Positions 16,732 to 24,494 of a stretch of DNA of 64,000 nt are shown one piece after another (within the stretch, counting starts at the first letter, position 1; each line of letters begins with the position of its first letter). The notes under the pieces were generated by a model. It was not told where the DNA came from. It searched no databases and was given only the letters and a program-made list of their open reading frames with translations. The DNA is from Streptomyces mobaraensis. GTDB lineage: Bacteria > Actinomycetota > Actinomycetes > Streptomycetales > Streptomycetaceae. The position numbers and the translations under genes are program-made. Location: positions 6,510,001 through 6,574,000 of the forward strand of contig NZ_CP083590.1 in NCBI RefSeq assembly GCF_020099395.1, in the 5' to 3' direction.

Positions 16732-16967
16732 ACCCCCGACCACCCGTGTCCGCCCGGTAGCCCCGCGCGGACCCCTCGGAGTGCTGCTCGGGGTGCTTCC
16801 GCCGACGGCCGCCGGACAGGCCGTGACACGTTCCCGGGCCGTCCGCCGCCCTCGCGGCCGGACGCCCGGATTCCAGGAAGGACCCCGGGCAATGACCCCT
16901 GCCCGCAACCAGGACGCGCCGCGCCGGCACGTCCCCCCCCTCGGCCGCCGCGCCGGACGGGAACCGC

Positions 16968-17144
16968 TCAGCCGACGCCGAGCCGCGCGGCCAGCACCTT
17001 CAGCCGGCGGGCGCGTTCGCCCCACCGGTGGCAGTCCGCACAGCCCCGCACATGCGTCTCCAGCGCCACACCGGTGACGCCCGGCGGGGGCGCCTCGCCG
17101 TCGATGCGGGCGGACAGGGCGGTACGTACGTCGCTGCAATGCAC
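16968..17144 (-). CDS. Mini zinc-finger (anti-sigma-type) protein
   Basis: 58 residues from a GTG at 17144. It reads as the zinc-binding anti-sigma fold alone: 'HCSDVRTALSARIDGE' followed by 'LETHVRGCADCHRWGERAR', i.e. the H-x3-C-x2-C motif, then a short helix and stop. Typical anti-sigma proteins continue into a membrane span and sensor domain, which is absent. It is divergent from the ECF sigma gene 106 nt away, an unusual arrangement. It may be the cognate soluble anti-sigma or a truncated remnant. Confidence 0.6.
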   Translation of the reverse strand: MHCSDVRTALSARIDGEAPPPGVTGVALETHVRGCADCHRWGERARRLKVLAARLGVG

Positions 17145-17189
17145 CCGGCCATCGTCCCCGGCACCGGCCCGCGCCGCTCCACCGCCCCC

Positions 17190-17249
17190 CACGCGCAAGG
17201 CCGCCACGCGCAAGGCCGCCACGCGCAAGGCCCCCACGCGGGAGGCCGC
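17190..17249 (+). repeat. Four 15-bp tandem repeats at the sigma factor start
   Basis: Four units of CACGCGCAAGGCCGC (last two slightly changed) end one base before the GTG start of the sigma gene. The sequence is in frame with the sigma coding region and would add T-R-K-A-A type repeats if translation began further upstream. Confidence 0.75.
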
Positions 17250-17250
17250 C

Positions 17251-17844
17251 GTGCGTGACGACGAGACGGTGACGGCCTGGGCGCTGGCCGCCCGGAGCGG
17301 CGACGCCGACGCGGTGGAACGGTTCATCCGCGCCACGCAGACCGACGTCCGCCGGTACGTGGCCCGGCTGAGCAACGACCCGCAGGGCGCGGACGACCTG
17401 GTGCAGGAGACGTACCTGCGCGCCCTGCGCTCGCTGCCGCGCTTCGAAGGGCGCTCCTCCGCCCGCACCTGGCTGCTCTCCATCGCCCGGCGCACGGTCG
17501 TGGACCGGCTCCGCTTCCTCGCGGCCCGGCCCCGGCTCTCGGACACCGACGACTGGCAGTCGGCGGCGGAACGCACCCAGTCCGCCGTCCTGCCCGGCTT
17601 CGACGAGGGCGTCGCCCTGTCGCAGCTGCTCGACCGGCTGCCCTACGAGCGCCGCGAGGCGTTCGTCCTGACCCAGCTCCTCGGCCTGCCGTACGCGGAG
17701 GCGGCACTGGTCGCGGGCTGCCCGATCGGCACCGTCCGCTCACGGGTGGCCCGGGCGCGGGAGGCGCTGATCGACCAGCTGGAGACGGCGGAACGGGAGA
17801 GCACGGCGAGGATGCCGGTGCTGGCGGGGGCGGGGGCCGCCTGA
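17251..17844 (+). CDS. ECF-family RNA polymerase sigma factor
   Basis: 197 residues from the GTG at 17251. Region 2 is clear: 'YVARLSNDPQGADDLVQETY' then 'LRALRSLPRFEGRSSARTWL' and 'LSIARRTVVDRLR'. Region 4 follows: 'LDRLPYERREAFVLTQLLGL', 'YAEAALVAGCPIGTVRSRVA' with the HTH, 'RAREAL'. No extra C-terminal domain. Upstream in-frame starts exist and would include the tandem basic repeat. The divergent mini zinc-finger gene is the likely regulator, and the copper cluster and the P450 promoter motifs nearby are possible targets. Confidence 0.9.
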   Translation: MRDDETVTAWALAARSGDADAVERFIRATQTDVRRYVARLSNDPQGADDLVQETYLRALRSLPRFEGRSSARTWLLSIARRTVVDRLRFLAARPRLSDTDDWQSAAERTQSAVLPGFDEGVALSQLLDRLPYERREAFVLTQLLGLPYAEAALVAGCPIGTVRSRVARAREALIDQLETAERESTARMPVLAGAGAA

Positions 17845-17851
17845 CATGGCG

Positions 17852-17893
17852 CAAGCGCCGGACGGGCTGACCACTCAGCCCGTCCGGCGCTTG
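17852..17893. terminator. Bidirectional terminator hairpin
   Basis: Perfect 19-bp arms (17852-17870 and 17875-17893) with loop CCAC, containing the CGCCGGACGGGCTGA core of the dispersed intergenic element. It lies between the convergent sigma factor and PCuAC genes. Confidence 0.8.
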
Positions 17894-17937
17894 CGGCCCG
17901 CGGGGGCGCGGCCCCCGCGGGCAACGGAGAAAACTCC

Positions 17938-18012
17938 GACGGGGCTTGGGCCGACGGGGTTTGAGCTGACGGGGCTTGAGCCGACGAGGCTCGAGCCGAC
18001 GGGGCTTGCGCC
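17938..18012. repeat. Five 15-bp tandem repeats flanked by a 23-bp direct repeat
   Basis: Five units of GACGGGGCTTGAGCC with a few substitutions. The array is flanked by two copies of a 23-bp sequence (17910-17932 and 18017-18039, GGCCCCCGCGGGCAACGGAG plus three bases). It lies in the convergent gap between the sigma factor and the PCuAC-like gene and is non-coding. Confidence 0.75.
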
Positions 18013-18046
18013 GCGCGGCCCCCGCGGGCAACGGAGAAAGCGCGCG

Positions 18047-18541
18047 TCAGCCCCGCGGCAGCGCCCCGCTCCCCGCCCGCACCACTTCCGCCTCCACCCG
18101 CACCGTCCCGCTCTCGCGGAACCGCAGCACCAGCGGCAGCCGGTCGCCGACGGCGAGCCGCGGCGGGCGGCTGATCATGATGTCGGTGCCGTGCGGGGAC
18201 ATCGCGACGACGTCCCGGGCGGGCACGGTCACCGAGCGGAGCATCCGCATGCTCCCCGCCCCGTCCTTGACGACGGTCCGCGCGAGCATCGCGCCGCCCG
18301 CCGACGGCGCGGAGACGGACAGGAGCTCGTCGTCCGCGTCGCCCTTGTTGGTGAGCCGCACGAACGCGGCCGTGTCGTCGCTGTCGAAGGGCAGCAGCAC
18401 ACGGGCGTCCTCGGCGACGACCTCGGCGGGCCGGCCGGCCGCGCCGGACGCCGTCCAGGCGCCGAGGCCGCCGAGGGTCACCACGCAGGCGGCGACGGGG
18501 ACGAGCGCGGCCTTGGCGGCCTGCGTCACGGGGTTGTTCAT
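18047..18541 (-). CDS. PCuAC-family copper chaperone-like protein
   Basis: 164 residues with an N-terminal hydrophobic segment (about 12-33), so exported and probably membrane-anchored. The C-terminal ~110 residues have the cupredoxin-like PCuAC layout: 'AAFVRLTNKGDADDELLSV', 'GSMRMLRSVTVPARDVVAMS', 'PHGTDIMISRPPRLAVGDRL', 'PLVLRFRESGTVRVEAEV', with Met and His at the usual Cu(I) positions. These chaperones carry copper outside the membrane, e.g. to cytochrome oxidase. The start overlaps the copA stop by 4 nt, so it is translationally coupled to copper export. Confidence 0.8.
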   Translation of the reverse strand: MNNPVTQAAKAALVPVAACVVTLGGLGAWTASGAAGRPAEVVAEDARVLLPFDSDDTAAFVRLTNKGDADDELLSVSAPSAGGAMLARTVVKDGAGSMRMLRSVTVPARDVVAMSPHGTDIMISRPPRLAVGDRLPLVLRFRESGTVRVEAEVVRAGSGALPRG

Positions 18542-20835
18542 GCGACGGCCTTCCGGGGACGGGGGGCGCCCTTGCGGGCGGCGGCGGTCGTGCGGACGGG
18601 CGCCGGCTGCCAGCCGCGCAGCCGCAGGCTGTTGCCGACGACGAGGAGGGAGCTGACCGACATCGCCGCCGCCGCGACCATCGGGCTGAGCAGCCCCACG
18701 GCGGCGAGCGGCACGGTCACCAGGTTGTAGCCGAAGGCCCAGGCCAGGTTGGCGCGCACGGTCAGGGAGGTGCGGCGGGCCAGCCGCACGGCGTCGGCCA
18801 GGGCGCCCATGTCCTCGCGGACCAGCGTCACGTCGGCCGCGCCGATGGCCGCGTCCGTGCCGCTGCCCATGGCGATGCCGAGGTCGGCGCCGGCCAGCGC
18901 GGCGGTGTCGTTGACGCCGTCGCCGATGACGGCGACCCGGTGGCCCTGCTCGCGCAGCGCGCGGACGAGGTCCGCCTTGCCCTCCGGGGTGACCTGGGAG
19001 TGCACCTCGCCGATGCCCAGTTCGGCGGCGACGGCCCGGGCGGCGGCCGGGCCGTCGCCGGTGGCCAGCACCGGCCGCAGGCCGAGCCGCTTGAGGTGGT
19101 CGACGGCCCGGTAGCTGCCGGCGCGGACCGTGTCGCCCAGGGCGATCACGGCCTCGGCGGTGCCCTCGACCCGTACCGCCACGACCGTCCGGCCGTCCCG
19201 CCCGGCGCGCCGCACGGCCTCGCCGAGCGCGTCGGGGAGCCCGTCGGCGTCCGCCCGTACGACCTCGACGCGCTTGCCGTCCACCACGGCCCGGACGCCC
19301 ACGCCGGCCGTGGCCGTGAACTCCTCGGCGGCGGGCAGCGGACCGTCCGCCTCCGCCAGTCCGTGGGCGTGCACGGCCCGGCCCACCGGGTGCTCCGAAC
19401 CGGCCTCGGCCGCCGCCGCGTACCGCAGCGCGGCCTCGGGACCGCAGCCGCCCTCGCGGGCCGCCACCTCGGTCACCGTCATCGAACCGGTGGTCAGGGT
19501 GCCGGTCTTGTCGAGGACGACCGTGTCCACCCGGCGCAGCCCCTCCAGCGCCTGCGGCCCGCTGACCAGGATGCCGAGCCCGGCGCCCCGGCCGGTCGCG
19601 GCGAGCAGGGCGGTCGGGGTGGCCAGGCCCAGGGCGCACGGGCAGGCGACGACGAGCACGGCGACGGCCGCGGTGATCGCCGCCTGCGGGGACGCGCCGG
19701 CGCCCAGCCAGAACCCGAGGACCGTGACCGCGACCGCCAGCACGGCCGGGACGAAGACGCCGGCGATCGCGTCGGCGAGGCGCTGCACCCGGGCCTTGCC
19801 CGCCTGTGCGTCCTCCACCAGCCGCGTGATCCGCGCGAGTTGGGTGTCCGCGCCGACGGCCTCCGCCCGTACCTCCAGCAGGCCGCCGGAGTTGACGGCA
19901 CCGCCGATCACGGCCGTGCCCGGCGTGACGTCGACGGGCGCGCTCTCGCCCGTCACCAGCGACAGGTCCAGGGCCGAACTGCCCGCCACCACCGTCCCGT
20001 CGGTGGCGACGCGCTCGCCCGGCCGGACGAGGAAGCGGTCGCCGACCCGCAGTTCGGCGACGGGGATCCGGCGCTCCTCGCCGTCCGCCGTCCGCACGGC
20101 GACGTCCTTGGCGGCGAGGGACGCGAGCGCCCGCAGCGCCGAACCGGTGCCGGCCCGGGCCCGCGACTCCAGCAGCCGCCCGGTCAGCACGAACAGCGGG
20201 ACGGCGACGACCGCTTCGAGGTAGACATCCGCCGTGCCCGGCATGGCCTCGGGCCACAGTGTGAACGGCATCCGCATGTCCGGGTCCCCGGCGCCGCCGA
20301 AGAACAGCGCGTAGACGGACCAGGCGTAGGAGGCGAGGACGCCGAGGGAGACGAGGGTGTCCATCGTCGCCGCCGCGCCCCGCAGGCCGCGCAGCGCCTT
20401 GGAGTGGAACGGCCAGGCGCCCCACGCGGCGACGGGCGTGGCGAGCGCGAAGCACAGCCACTGCCAGTTGCGGAACTGCAGCCCCGGGGCCATCGACAGC
20501 ACCAGCACGGGCACCGACAGCACGGCGGTGATCAGCAGCCGGACGAGGGGCGACGACCCGGCGCCGGCCTCCTCCTCCGGGGCCTCCTCCGTCTTCGGCC
20601 GGGGCAGCGCGGCGGTGAAACCGAGGCCCTCCACGACCGCCATGAGCTCGTCGGCGGTCACGGCCTCCGGGTGGCTGACGCGGGCCCGGCCGGTGGCCAG
20701 GTTGACGCTGGCGGTCACGCCGTCGAGCCGGCCGAGCTTCTTCTCGACGCGGTTGACGCACGCGGCGCAGGTCATGCCGCCGACGATGATCTCGGTCTCG
20801 GCGGCCGGGGAGGCGGTGGTGGTCGTCGCGCTCAT
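18538..20835 (-). CDS. copA: Copper-translocating P1B-type ATPase
   Basis: 765 residues. N-terminal heavy-metal domain with GMTCAAC (Cys23, Cys26), eight predicted membrane helices, TGES (295-298), the CPC ion site ACPCALGLATP (398-400), the phosphorylation motif DKTGT (Asp442), the SEHPVGRAV nucleotide motif and GDGVNDTAAL. It should pump Cu(I) out of the cytoplasm using ATP. It sits in a three-gene unit with the Met-rich mini-protein upstream (1-nt overlap) and the PCuAC chaperone downstream (4-nt overlap). I saw no CsoR-type operator in the 230-nt upstream region. Confidence 0.95.
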   Translation of the reverse strand: MSATTTTASPAAETEIIVGGMTCAACVNRVEKKLGRLDGVTASVNLATGRARVSHPEAVTADELMAVVEGLGFTAALPRPKTEEAPEEEAGAGSSPLVRLLITAVLSVPVLVLSMAPGLQFRNWQWLCFALATPVAAWGAWPFHSKALRGLRGAAATMDTLVSLGVLASYAWSVYALFFGGAGDPDMRMPFTLWPEAMPGTADVYLEAVVAVPLFVLTGRLLESRARAGTGSALRALASLAAKDVAVRTADGEERRIPVAELRVGDRFLVRPGERVATDGTVVAGSSALDLSLVTGESAPVDVTPGTAVIGGAVNSGGLLEVRAEAVGADTQLARITRLVEDAQAGKARVQRLADAIAGVFVPAVLAVAVTVLGFWLGAGASPQAAITAAVAVLVVACPCALGLATPTALLAATGRGAGLGILVSGPQALEGLRRVDTVVLDKTGTLTTGSMTVTEVAAREGGCGPEAALRYAAAAEAGSEHPVGRAVHAHGLAEADGPLPAAEEFTATAGVGVRAVVDGKRVEVVRADADGLPDALGEAVRRAGRDGRTVVAVRVEGTAEAVIALGDTVRAGSYRAVDHLKRLGLRPVLATGDGPAAARAVAAELGIGEVHSQVTPEGKADLVRALREQGHRVAVIGDGVNDTAALAGADLGIAMGSGTDAAIGAADVTLVREDMGALADAVRLARRTSLTVRANLAWAFGYNLVTVPLAAVGLLSPMVAAAAMSVSSLLVVGNSLRLRGWQPAPVRTTAAARKGAPRPRKAVA

Positions 20836-21050
20836 CAGTGCCCCATCCCGGGCATGCCGTCCATGCCGCCGCTTCCACCGCTCTGGCCGGAGTCCGGATC
20901 GGACGCGCCCCCGCCATCACTGCGGTGCATGCCGGGGGAGACGGGACCGGCCGCCGAACCGACGGCGTAGGCGACCCCGAACAGGGCCGCGAGCAGCAGG
21001 ACGAAGCCGGACAGCAGGCTGTACGGACTGAGGGAATGACGTGCGGTCAT
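20835..21050 (-). CDS. Met/His-tailed single-span membrane protein
   Basis: 71 residues. One transmembrane helix ('LSGFVLLLAALFGVAYAVG') then an extracytoplasmic tail rich in Gly, Met, His and Asp ending 'GGMDGMPGMGH'. Such tails bind Cu(I) weakly. It is the first gene of the copA unit and overlaps it by one base, so it probably accepts copper from or delivers it to CopA or the PCuAC-like protein. The family has no name known to me. Confidence 0.8.
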   Translation of the reverse strand: MTARHSLSPYSLLSGFVLLLAALFGVAYAVGSAAGPVSPGMHRSDGGGASDPDSGQSGGSGGMDGMPGMGH

Positions 21051-21133
21051 CGCCGCATCGTGACATGCCGGAGGCCGTCCGCCGCAGCGGAAGGCGCCGG
21101 GACGGCACGTGAGGATTGTCCCTTCCGCTTCGG

Positions 21134-21160
21134 GGAACTCCCCCGGCCGGTCGGCCGACT
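21134..21160 (+). promoter_or_regulatory. ECF-type promoter motif, distal copy
   Basis: GGAAC (21134-21138), 17-nt spacer, CGACT (21156-21160). The context GGAACTC...CCGACTACCT is matched by a second copy 86 bp downstream with identical spacing. GGAAC is the usual -35 of ECF sigma promoters. It directs transcription into the P450 gene. Confidence 0.5.
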
Positions 21161-21219
21161 ACCTGGAGATAGAGCCCGTCCGGCCTTCACCCGTGGGTGG
21201 AAACCCGCACGAACGTACG

Positions 21220-21246
21220 GGAACTCACCGCCCCGCGCACCCGACT
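21220..21246 (+). promoter_or_regulatory. ECF-type promoter motif, proximal copy
   Basis: GGAAC (21220-21224), 17-nt spacer, CGACT (21242-21246), ending 35 nt before the P450 GTG start. It has the same extended form as the distal copy (GGAACTC...CCGACTTCCT). Confidence 0.5.
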
Positions 21247-21281
21247 TCCTCAGCGATCAAGATTCAGCGAGGAGCCCGCAC

Positions 21282-22541
21282 GTGCCGACCCCCGACCCCA
21301 TACCCCTCTCCGGCGCCGCCTACAAGCGCGACCCCTACCCCCTCTACGCGCGCCTGCGCGAAGCCGGACCGATCCACCGCGTCGTCTTCCCCAGCGGCGT
21401 CACGGCCTGGCTGGTCACCGGGTACGCCGCCGCCCAGCGCACCCTCGCCGACCCCCGGTTGGGCAAGAACCACGCCCTGGGCAACGACCGCTGGCGCGCC
21501 CGCGCCTCGATCATGCCGGAGCCCCAGCACTCCCGCCTCCAGGTGCACCTCCTCCACCAGGACCCCCCGAAGCACACCGGCATGCGCCGCCTGATCACCG
21601 ACACCTTCGCCCCCCGCCGCGTCGAGGCGCTGCGCTCGCGCCTCCAGGAGCTGGCGGACGAACTCGTGGACGCGCTCCCGTCCACCGCCGGCCCGCACGA
21701 CGACGCGGTCGACCTGGTCGGGACGTTCGCCGCCCGCTTCCCCTTCCTCGCCCTCGCCGAGGCCATCGGCCTGCCCCCGCACCTCGCCGCCCGCTTCCGG
21801 CGCGAGTGGGGCGGCGTCGTGGCCCCCGTGGGCCCCACCGACCCCGGCCGCCCCGCCTATGAGGCGCTGCTGCGCGGCTTGGAGGACTACATCGCCGAGG
21901 TGGTCGCCGACCGGCGCGCCACCCCCGACGACGGGCTGCTCAGCCGGCTGGTCGCCGCCCGCGACACCGGCGAACTCACGCCCGAGGAGCTGGACTCCAT
22001 GATCTTCCAGCTCCTGGTGGCCGGCCAGGAACCGGTCACCAACCAGATCACCACCGCCCTCGTCGCCCTCTTCCGCCATCCCGAGGCCCTGGAACGGCTG
22101 CGCGCCGAACCGTCCCTCATGCCCGCCGCGGTCGAGGAACTGCTGCGCCTGGACGGCGCGTTCGAGCTCACCACCTGGCGCTTCCTCGCCGAGGACGCCG
22201 AGCTGCACGGCACCCGCGTCCCGGCCGGCGACTCCGTGATCGTCTCCCTCTGCGCCGCCAACCGCGACCCCGAGCGCTTCCCCGACCCGGACACCCTCGA
22301 CCTCGACCGCGCCCAGGGCTCCCACCTCGCCTTCGGACACGGCATCCACTTCTGCCCCGGCGCCGCCCTCGCCCGGATCGAACTCCAGGTCGCCCTGGGC
22401 ACCTTGCTCACCCGCCTGCCCGGCCTGCGCCTGGCCGTCCCCGACGAAGAACTGCGCTGGATCCCCGCCGTCCTCGGCCGCGGCACGGCCGCGCTCCCCG
22501 TGGCGTACGACGCGCCGCGCTGCCCGTTCGGGCGGGGGTGA
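21282..22541 (+). CDS. Cytochrome P450, partner of isocyanide synthase
   Basis: 419 residues, normal for soluble bacterial P450s. Heme-binding loop 'FGHGIHFCPGAALARIE' (proximal Cys about 358), ExxR-type 'AVEELLRL' K-helix and 'PERFPDPDTLDLDR' are present. The I-helix reads LLVAGQEPVTNQIT: the usual Thr of A-G-x-D/E-T is replaced by Pro, so proton delivery for oxygen activation must differ from the standard route. The GTG at 21282 follows AGGAG. Its stop overlaps the start of the isocyanide synthase gene (22538), so the two act on the same pathway: probably hydroxylation, desaturation or coupling of the isonitrile. Confidence 0.93.
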   Translation: MPTPDPIPLSGAAYKRDPYPLYARLREAGPIHRVVFPSGVTAWLVTGYAAAQRTLADPRLGKNHALGNDRWRARASIMPEPQHSRLQVHLLHQDPPKHTGMRRLITDTFAPRRVEALRSRLQELADELVDALPSTAGPHDDAVDLVGTFAARFPFLALAEAIGLPPHLAARFRREWGGVVAPVGPTDPGRPAYEALLRGLEDYIAEVVADRRATPDDGLLSRLVAARDTGELTPEELDSMIFQLLVAGQEPVTNQITTALVALFRHPEALERLRAEPSLMPAAVEELLRLDGAFELTTWRFLAEDAELHGTRVPAGDSVIVSLCAANRDPERFPDPDTLDLDRAQGSHLAFGHGIHFCPGAALARIELQVALGTLLTRLPGLRLAVPDEELRWIPAVLGRGTAALPVAYDAPRCPFGRG

Positions 22542-23470
22542 CGGTCATGACGACGACCAGCACCGCTCTCCTGGCGACGGACACCGCCACCGAGGTCCTG
22601 CGCCTCCTCCTGCCGTACCACCGGACGACCGGACCGGTGTCGCACGACCCCGCCGACCACCCCGAGACGCTCCGGCAGATCCGCCAATTCACGGACACCG
22701 GTGACCCCGTGGTCCTCACCCTCCCCGGCTTCCCCTGCAAGTCGCCCAACCCCGCCAAGGTACTGGGACACCTCCCCGACGAAGGGGAACGGCTCTCCCT
22801 GACCTTCCTCGACCACCTCTGCGCCCGCGTCGGCGAGGTGTACGAGCCCGGAGCCCGGATCGTCATCTGCTCGGACGGGCACATCTTCGGCGACGTCATC
22901 CACGTCCCCGACGAGCACATCGACGCGTACGGCGACGCCCTGCGCGCCATGATCGACACCGAGGGGCTGCGGCACCTCGACACCTTCGACCTGCGGGCGG
23001 TACACGGGGACGCCGACCACGACACCAAGCGGCGCCTGGTGACCGAGGCGTACGCGCCGTCCGTGGACGACCTGCGCGCCCTGGTCCGCACCGACGAGGA
23101 GACCGCCCGGCTCTACCGGGGCATCACCCGCTTCCTCTTCGAGGACACCGCGGACTTCCCCGGCAGCCGGTCGGCCCTCCAACGGGACTGCCGCGCCCGG
23201 GCGTACGAAGTGATCGCCCGGAGCCGGGCCTGGGGCGAGCTCATCGCGCAGCACTTTCCGCGGCAGGTGCGGCTATCCATCCATCCGCAGCCGGCGGGGG
23301 CGGAGAAGTTCGGGATCCGGCTGCTGGAGACGGGGGATGCGTGGGCCACGCCGTGGCATACGGTGCTTCTGCTCCAGGGGGGTGCCGCGCGGTTGGTGCG
23401 GCGGGAAGAGGCCGAGCGGGTCGGGCGGCTGGTGGTGCGGGACGGCAGGCCGAGCCACTTCGTGGGGTGA
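22538..23470 (+). CDS. Isocyanide (isonitrile) synthase, PvcA/IsnA/Dit1 family
   Basis: 310 residues. Family blocks are clear: 'LPGFPCKSPNPAKVLGHLPD' (about 62-81) containing the conserved Lys, 'GARIVICSDGHIFGDV', and C-terminal 'LSIHPQ', 'KFGIRLLETGDAWATPWHTV'. Members convert the amino group of L-Tyr or L-Trp to an isonitrile using a carbon from ribulose 5-phosphate. GTG at 22538 overlaps the P450 stop by 4 nt; ATG 22547 is the alternative start. Bacterial relatives are usually paired with a 2-oxoglutarate enzyme (PvcB/IsnB); here the partner is a P450, as in yeast Dit1/Dit2. The amino acid substrate cannot be told from sequence alone. Confidence 0.9.
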   Translation: MTVMTTTSTALLATDTATEVLRLLLPYHRTTGPVSHDPADHPETLRQIRQFTDTGDPVVLTLPGFPCKSPNPAKVLGHLPDEGERLSLTFLDHLCARVGEVYEPGARIVICSDGHIFGDVIHVPDEHIDAYGDALRAMIDTEGLRHLDTFDLRAVHGDADHDTKRRLVTEAYAPSVDDLRALVRTDEETARLYRGITRFLFEDTADFPGSRSALQRDCRARAYEVIARSRAWGELIAQHFPRQVRLSIHPQPAGAEKFGIRLLETGDAWATPWHTVLLLQGGAARLVRREEAERVGRLVVRDGRPSHFVG

Positions 23471-23668
23471 GCCCCGGTCCCGCCCTTTCTCCGTTTCTTG
23501 CGGGAGCCGGCCCCCGCACCCCGAGCGCGCCTGCGGCGCGCGTCCTCAAACGCCGGACGGGCTGATACAGCCCGTCCGGCGCTTGAGGACAACCGCGCGG
23601 AGCGCGGTTTCGGGGGTGCGGGGGCGCAGCCCCCGCAAGAAACGGGAAGGGGCGGGGCTGGGGCGAAC
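23471..23668. repeat. Long imperfect palindrome (dispersed intergenic element, copy B)
   Basis: The outer arms start 'GCCCCGGTCCCGCCC' (23472) and end with its near complement (to 23664). The centre is a hairpin with 23-bp arms and one mismatch (23542-23564 / 23568-23590). It fills the gap between the convergent isocyanide synthase and ABC ATPase genes and should terminate both. Related copies occur at 17852, 32484, 35227 and 40040. This copy lacks the 27-nt palindromic insert found in the 35 kb and 40 kb copies. Confidence 0.8.
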
Positions 23669-24490
23669 TCACCCCGCGGCAGCGGCGACCGCCGCCACAT
23701 CGCCGCCCCCGGCGGCATCCGCCACCTCCCGGTGGTCGAAAGCGATCAGCGGATCCCCGGTCAGCGGATGCTCCACCACCACCGCCCGCACCCCGAACAC
23801 CTCGGCCAGAAGCTCCGGCGTCAGCACATCCCGTGGCGCCCCGGAAGCCACCACGGCCCCCTCATGCAGCACATGCAACCGGTCGCACAACGACGCCGCC
23901 GCGTTCAGATCATGAAGGGACAGCAACGTCGTCCGCCGCTGAGCCCGCAACAGTGCGAGCAGTTCGACCTGATGACGGACGTCCAGATGGTTCGTCGGCT
24001 CGTCCAGGACGAGCACCTGCGGATCCTGGGCCAGGGCACGGGCCAGGAGCACCCGCTGCCGCTCGCCGCCCGAGAGGGCGGAGAAGGAGCGGCCCCCGGC
24101 GCCGGCCAGTCCGACCCGTTCCAGGGCCGAGGCGACCGCCTCCGCGTCCGTCCGGTCCTCGCCCGCGAACGCCCGCTTGTAGGGCGTGCGGCCCATGGCC
24201 ACCACCGCGCGGACGGTCAGTTCGAAGTCGCTGCCGCGTTCCTGAGGGAGTGCCGCGACCCGGCGCGCGGCCTCGGGGGCGGACAGCGCGCGGATGTCCG
24301 CACCGCCCACCAGCACCCGCCCGGCGTGCGGCTTGAGGTAGCGGTAGACCGTGCGCAGGACGGTGGACTTGCCGCTGCCGTTCGGGCCGACCAGGCCCGC
24401 GATCTCGCCGTCCTCGGCCAGCAGGTGGACGCCGGAGACGATCGTCCGCCCGGAGAGGACGACCTCCAGCTCCTCGATGGCGATGCGCAT
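23669..24490 (-). CDS. ABC transporter ATPase, FecE/BtuD type
   Basis: 273 residues. Walker A GPNGSGKST (35-43), signature LSGGERQR (139-146), Walker B VLVLDEPTNHLD (159-170) and the H-loop 'LLSLHDLN'. It belongs to the class that energises uptake of iron-siderophores, heme or cobalamin. It is the last gene of a binding protein-permease-ATPase operon (25566-26636, 24495-25565, this), 4 nt after the permease. Start ATG at 24490; upstream codons overlap the permease. Confidence 0.92.
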   Translation of the reverse strand: MRIAIEELEVVLSGRTIVSGVHLLAEDGEIAGLVGPNGSGKSTVLRTVYRYLKPHAGRVLVGGADIRALSAPEAARRVAALPQERGSDFELTVRAVVAMGRTPYKRAFAGEDRTDAEAVASALERVGLAGAGGRSFSALSGGERQRVLLARALAQDPQVLVLDEPTNHLDVRHQVELLALLRAQRRTTLLSLHDLNAAASLCDRLHVLHEGAVVASGAPRDVLTPELLAEVFGVRAVVVEHPLTGDPLIAFDHREVADAAGGGDVAAVAAAAG

Positions 24491-24494
24491 GCGG

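Noticed and set aside
21051..21281. CsoR operator controlling copA
   Set aside because: No TACCCC...GGGGTA-type palindrome is present in the region.
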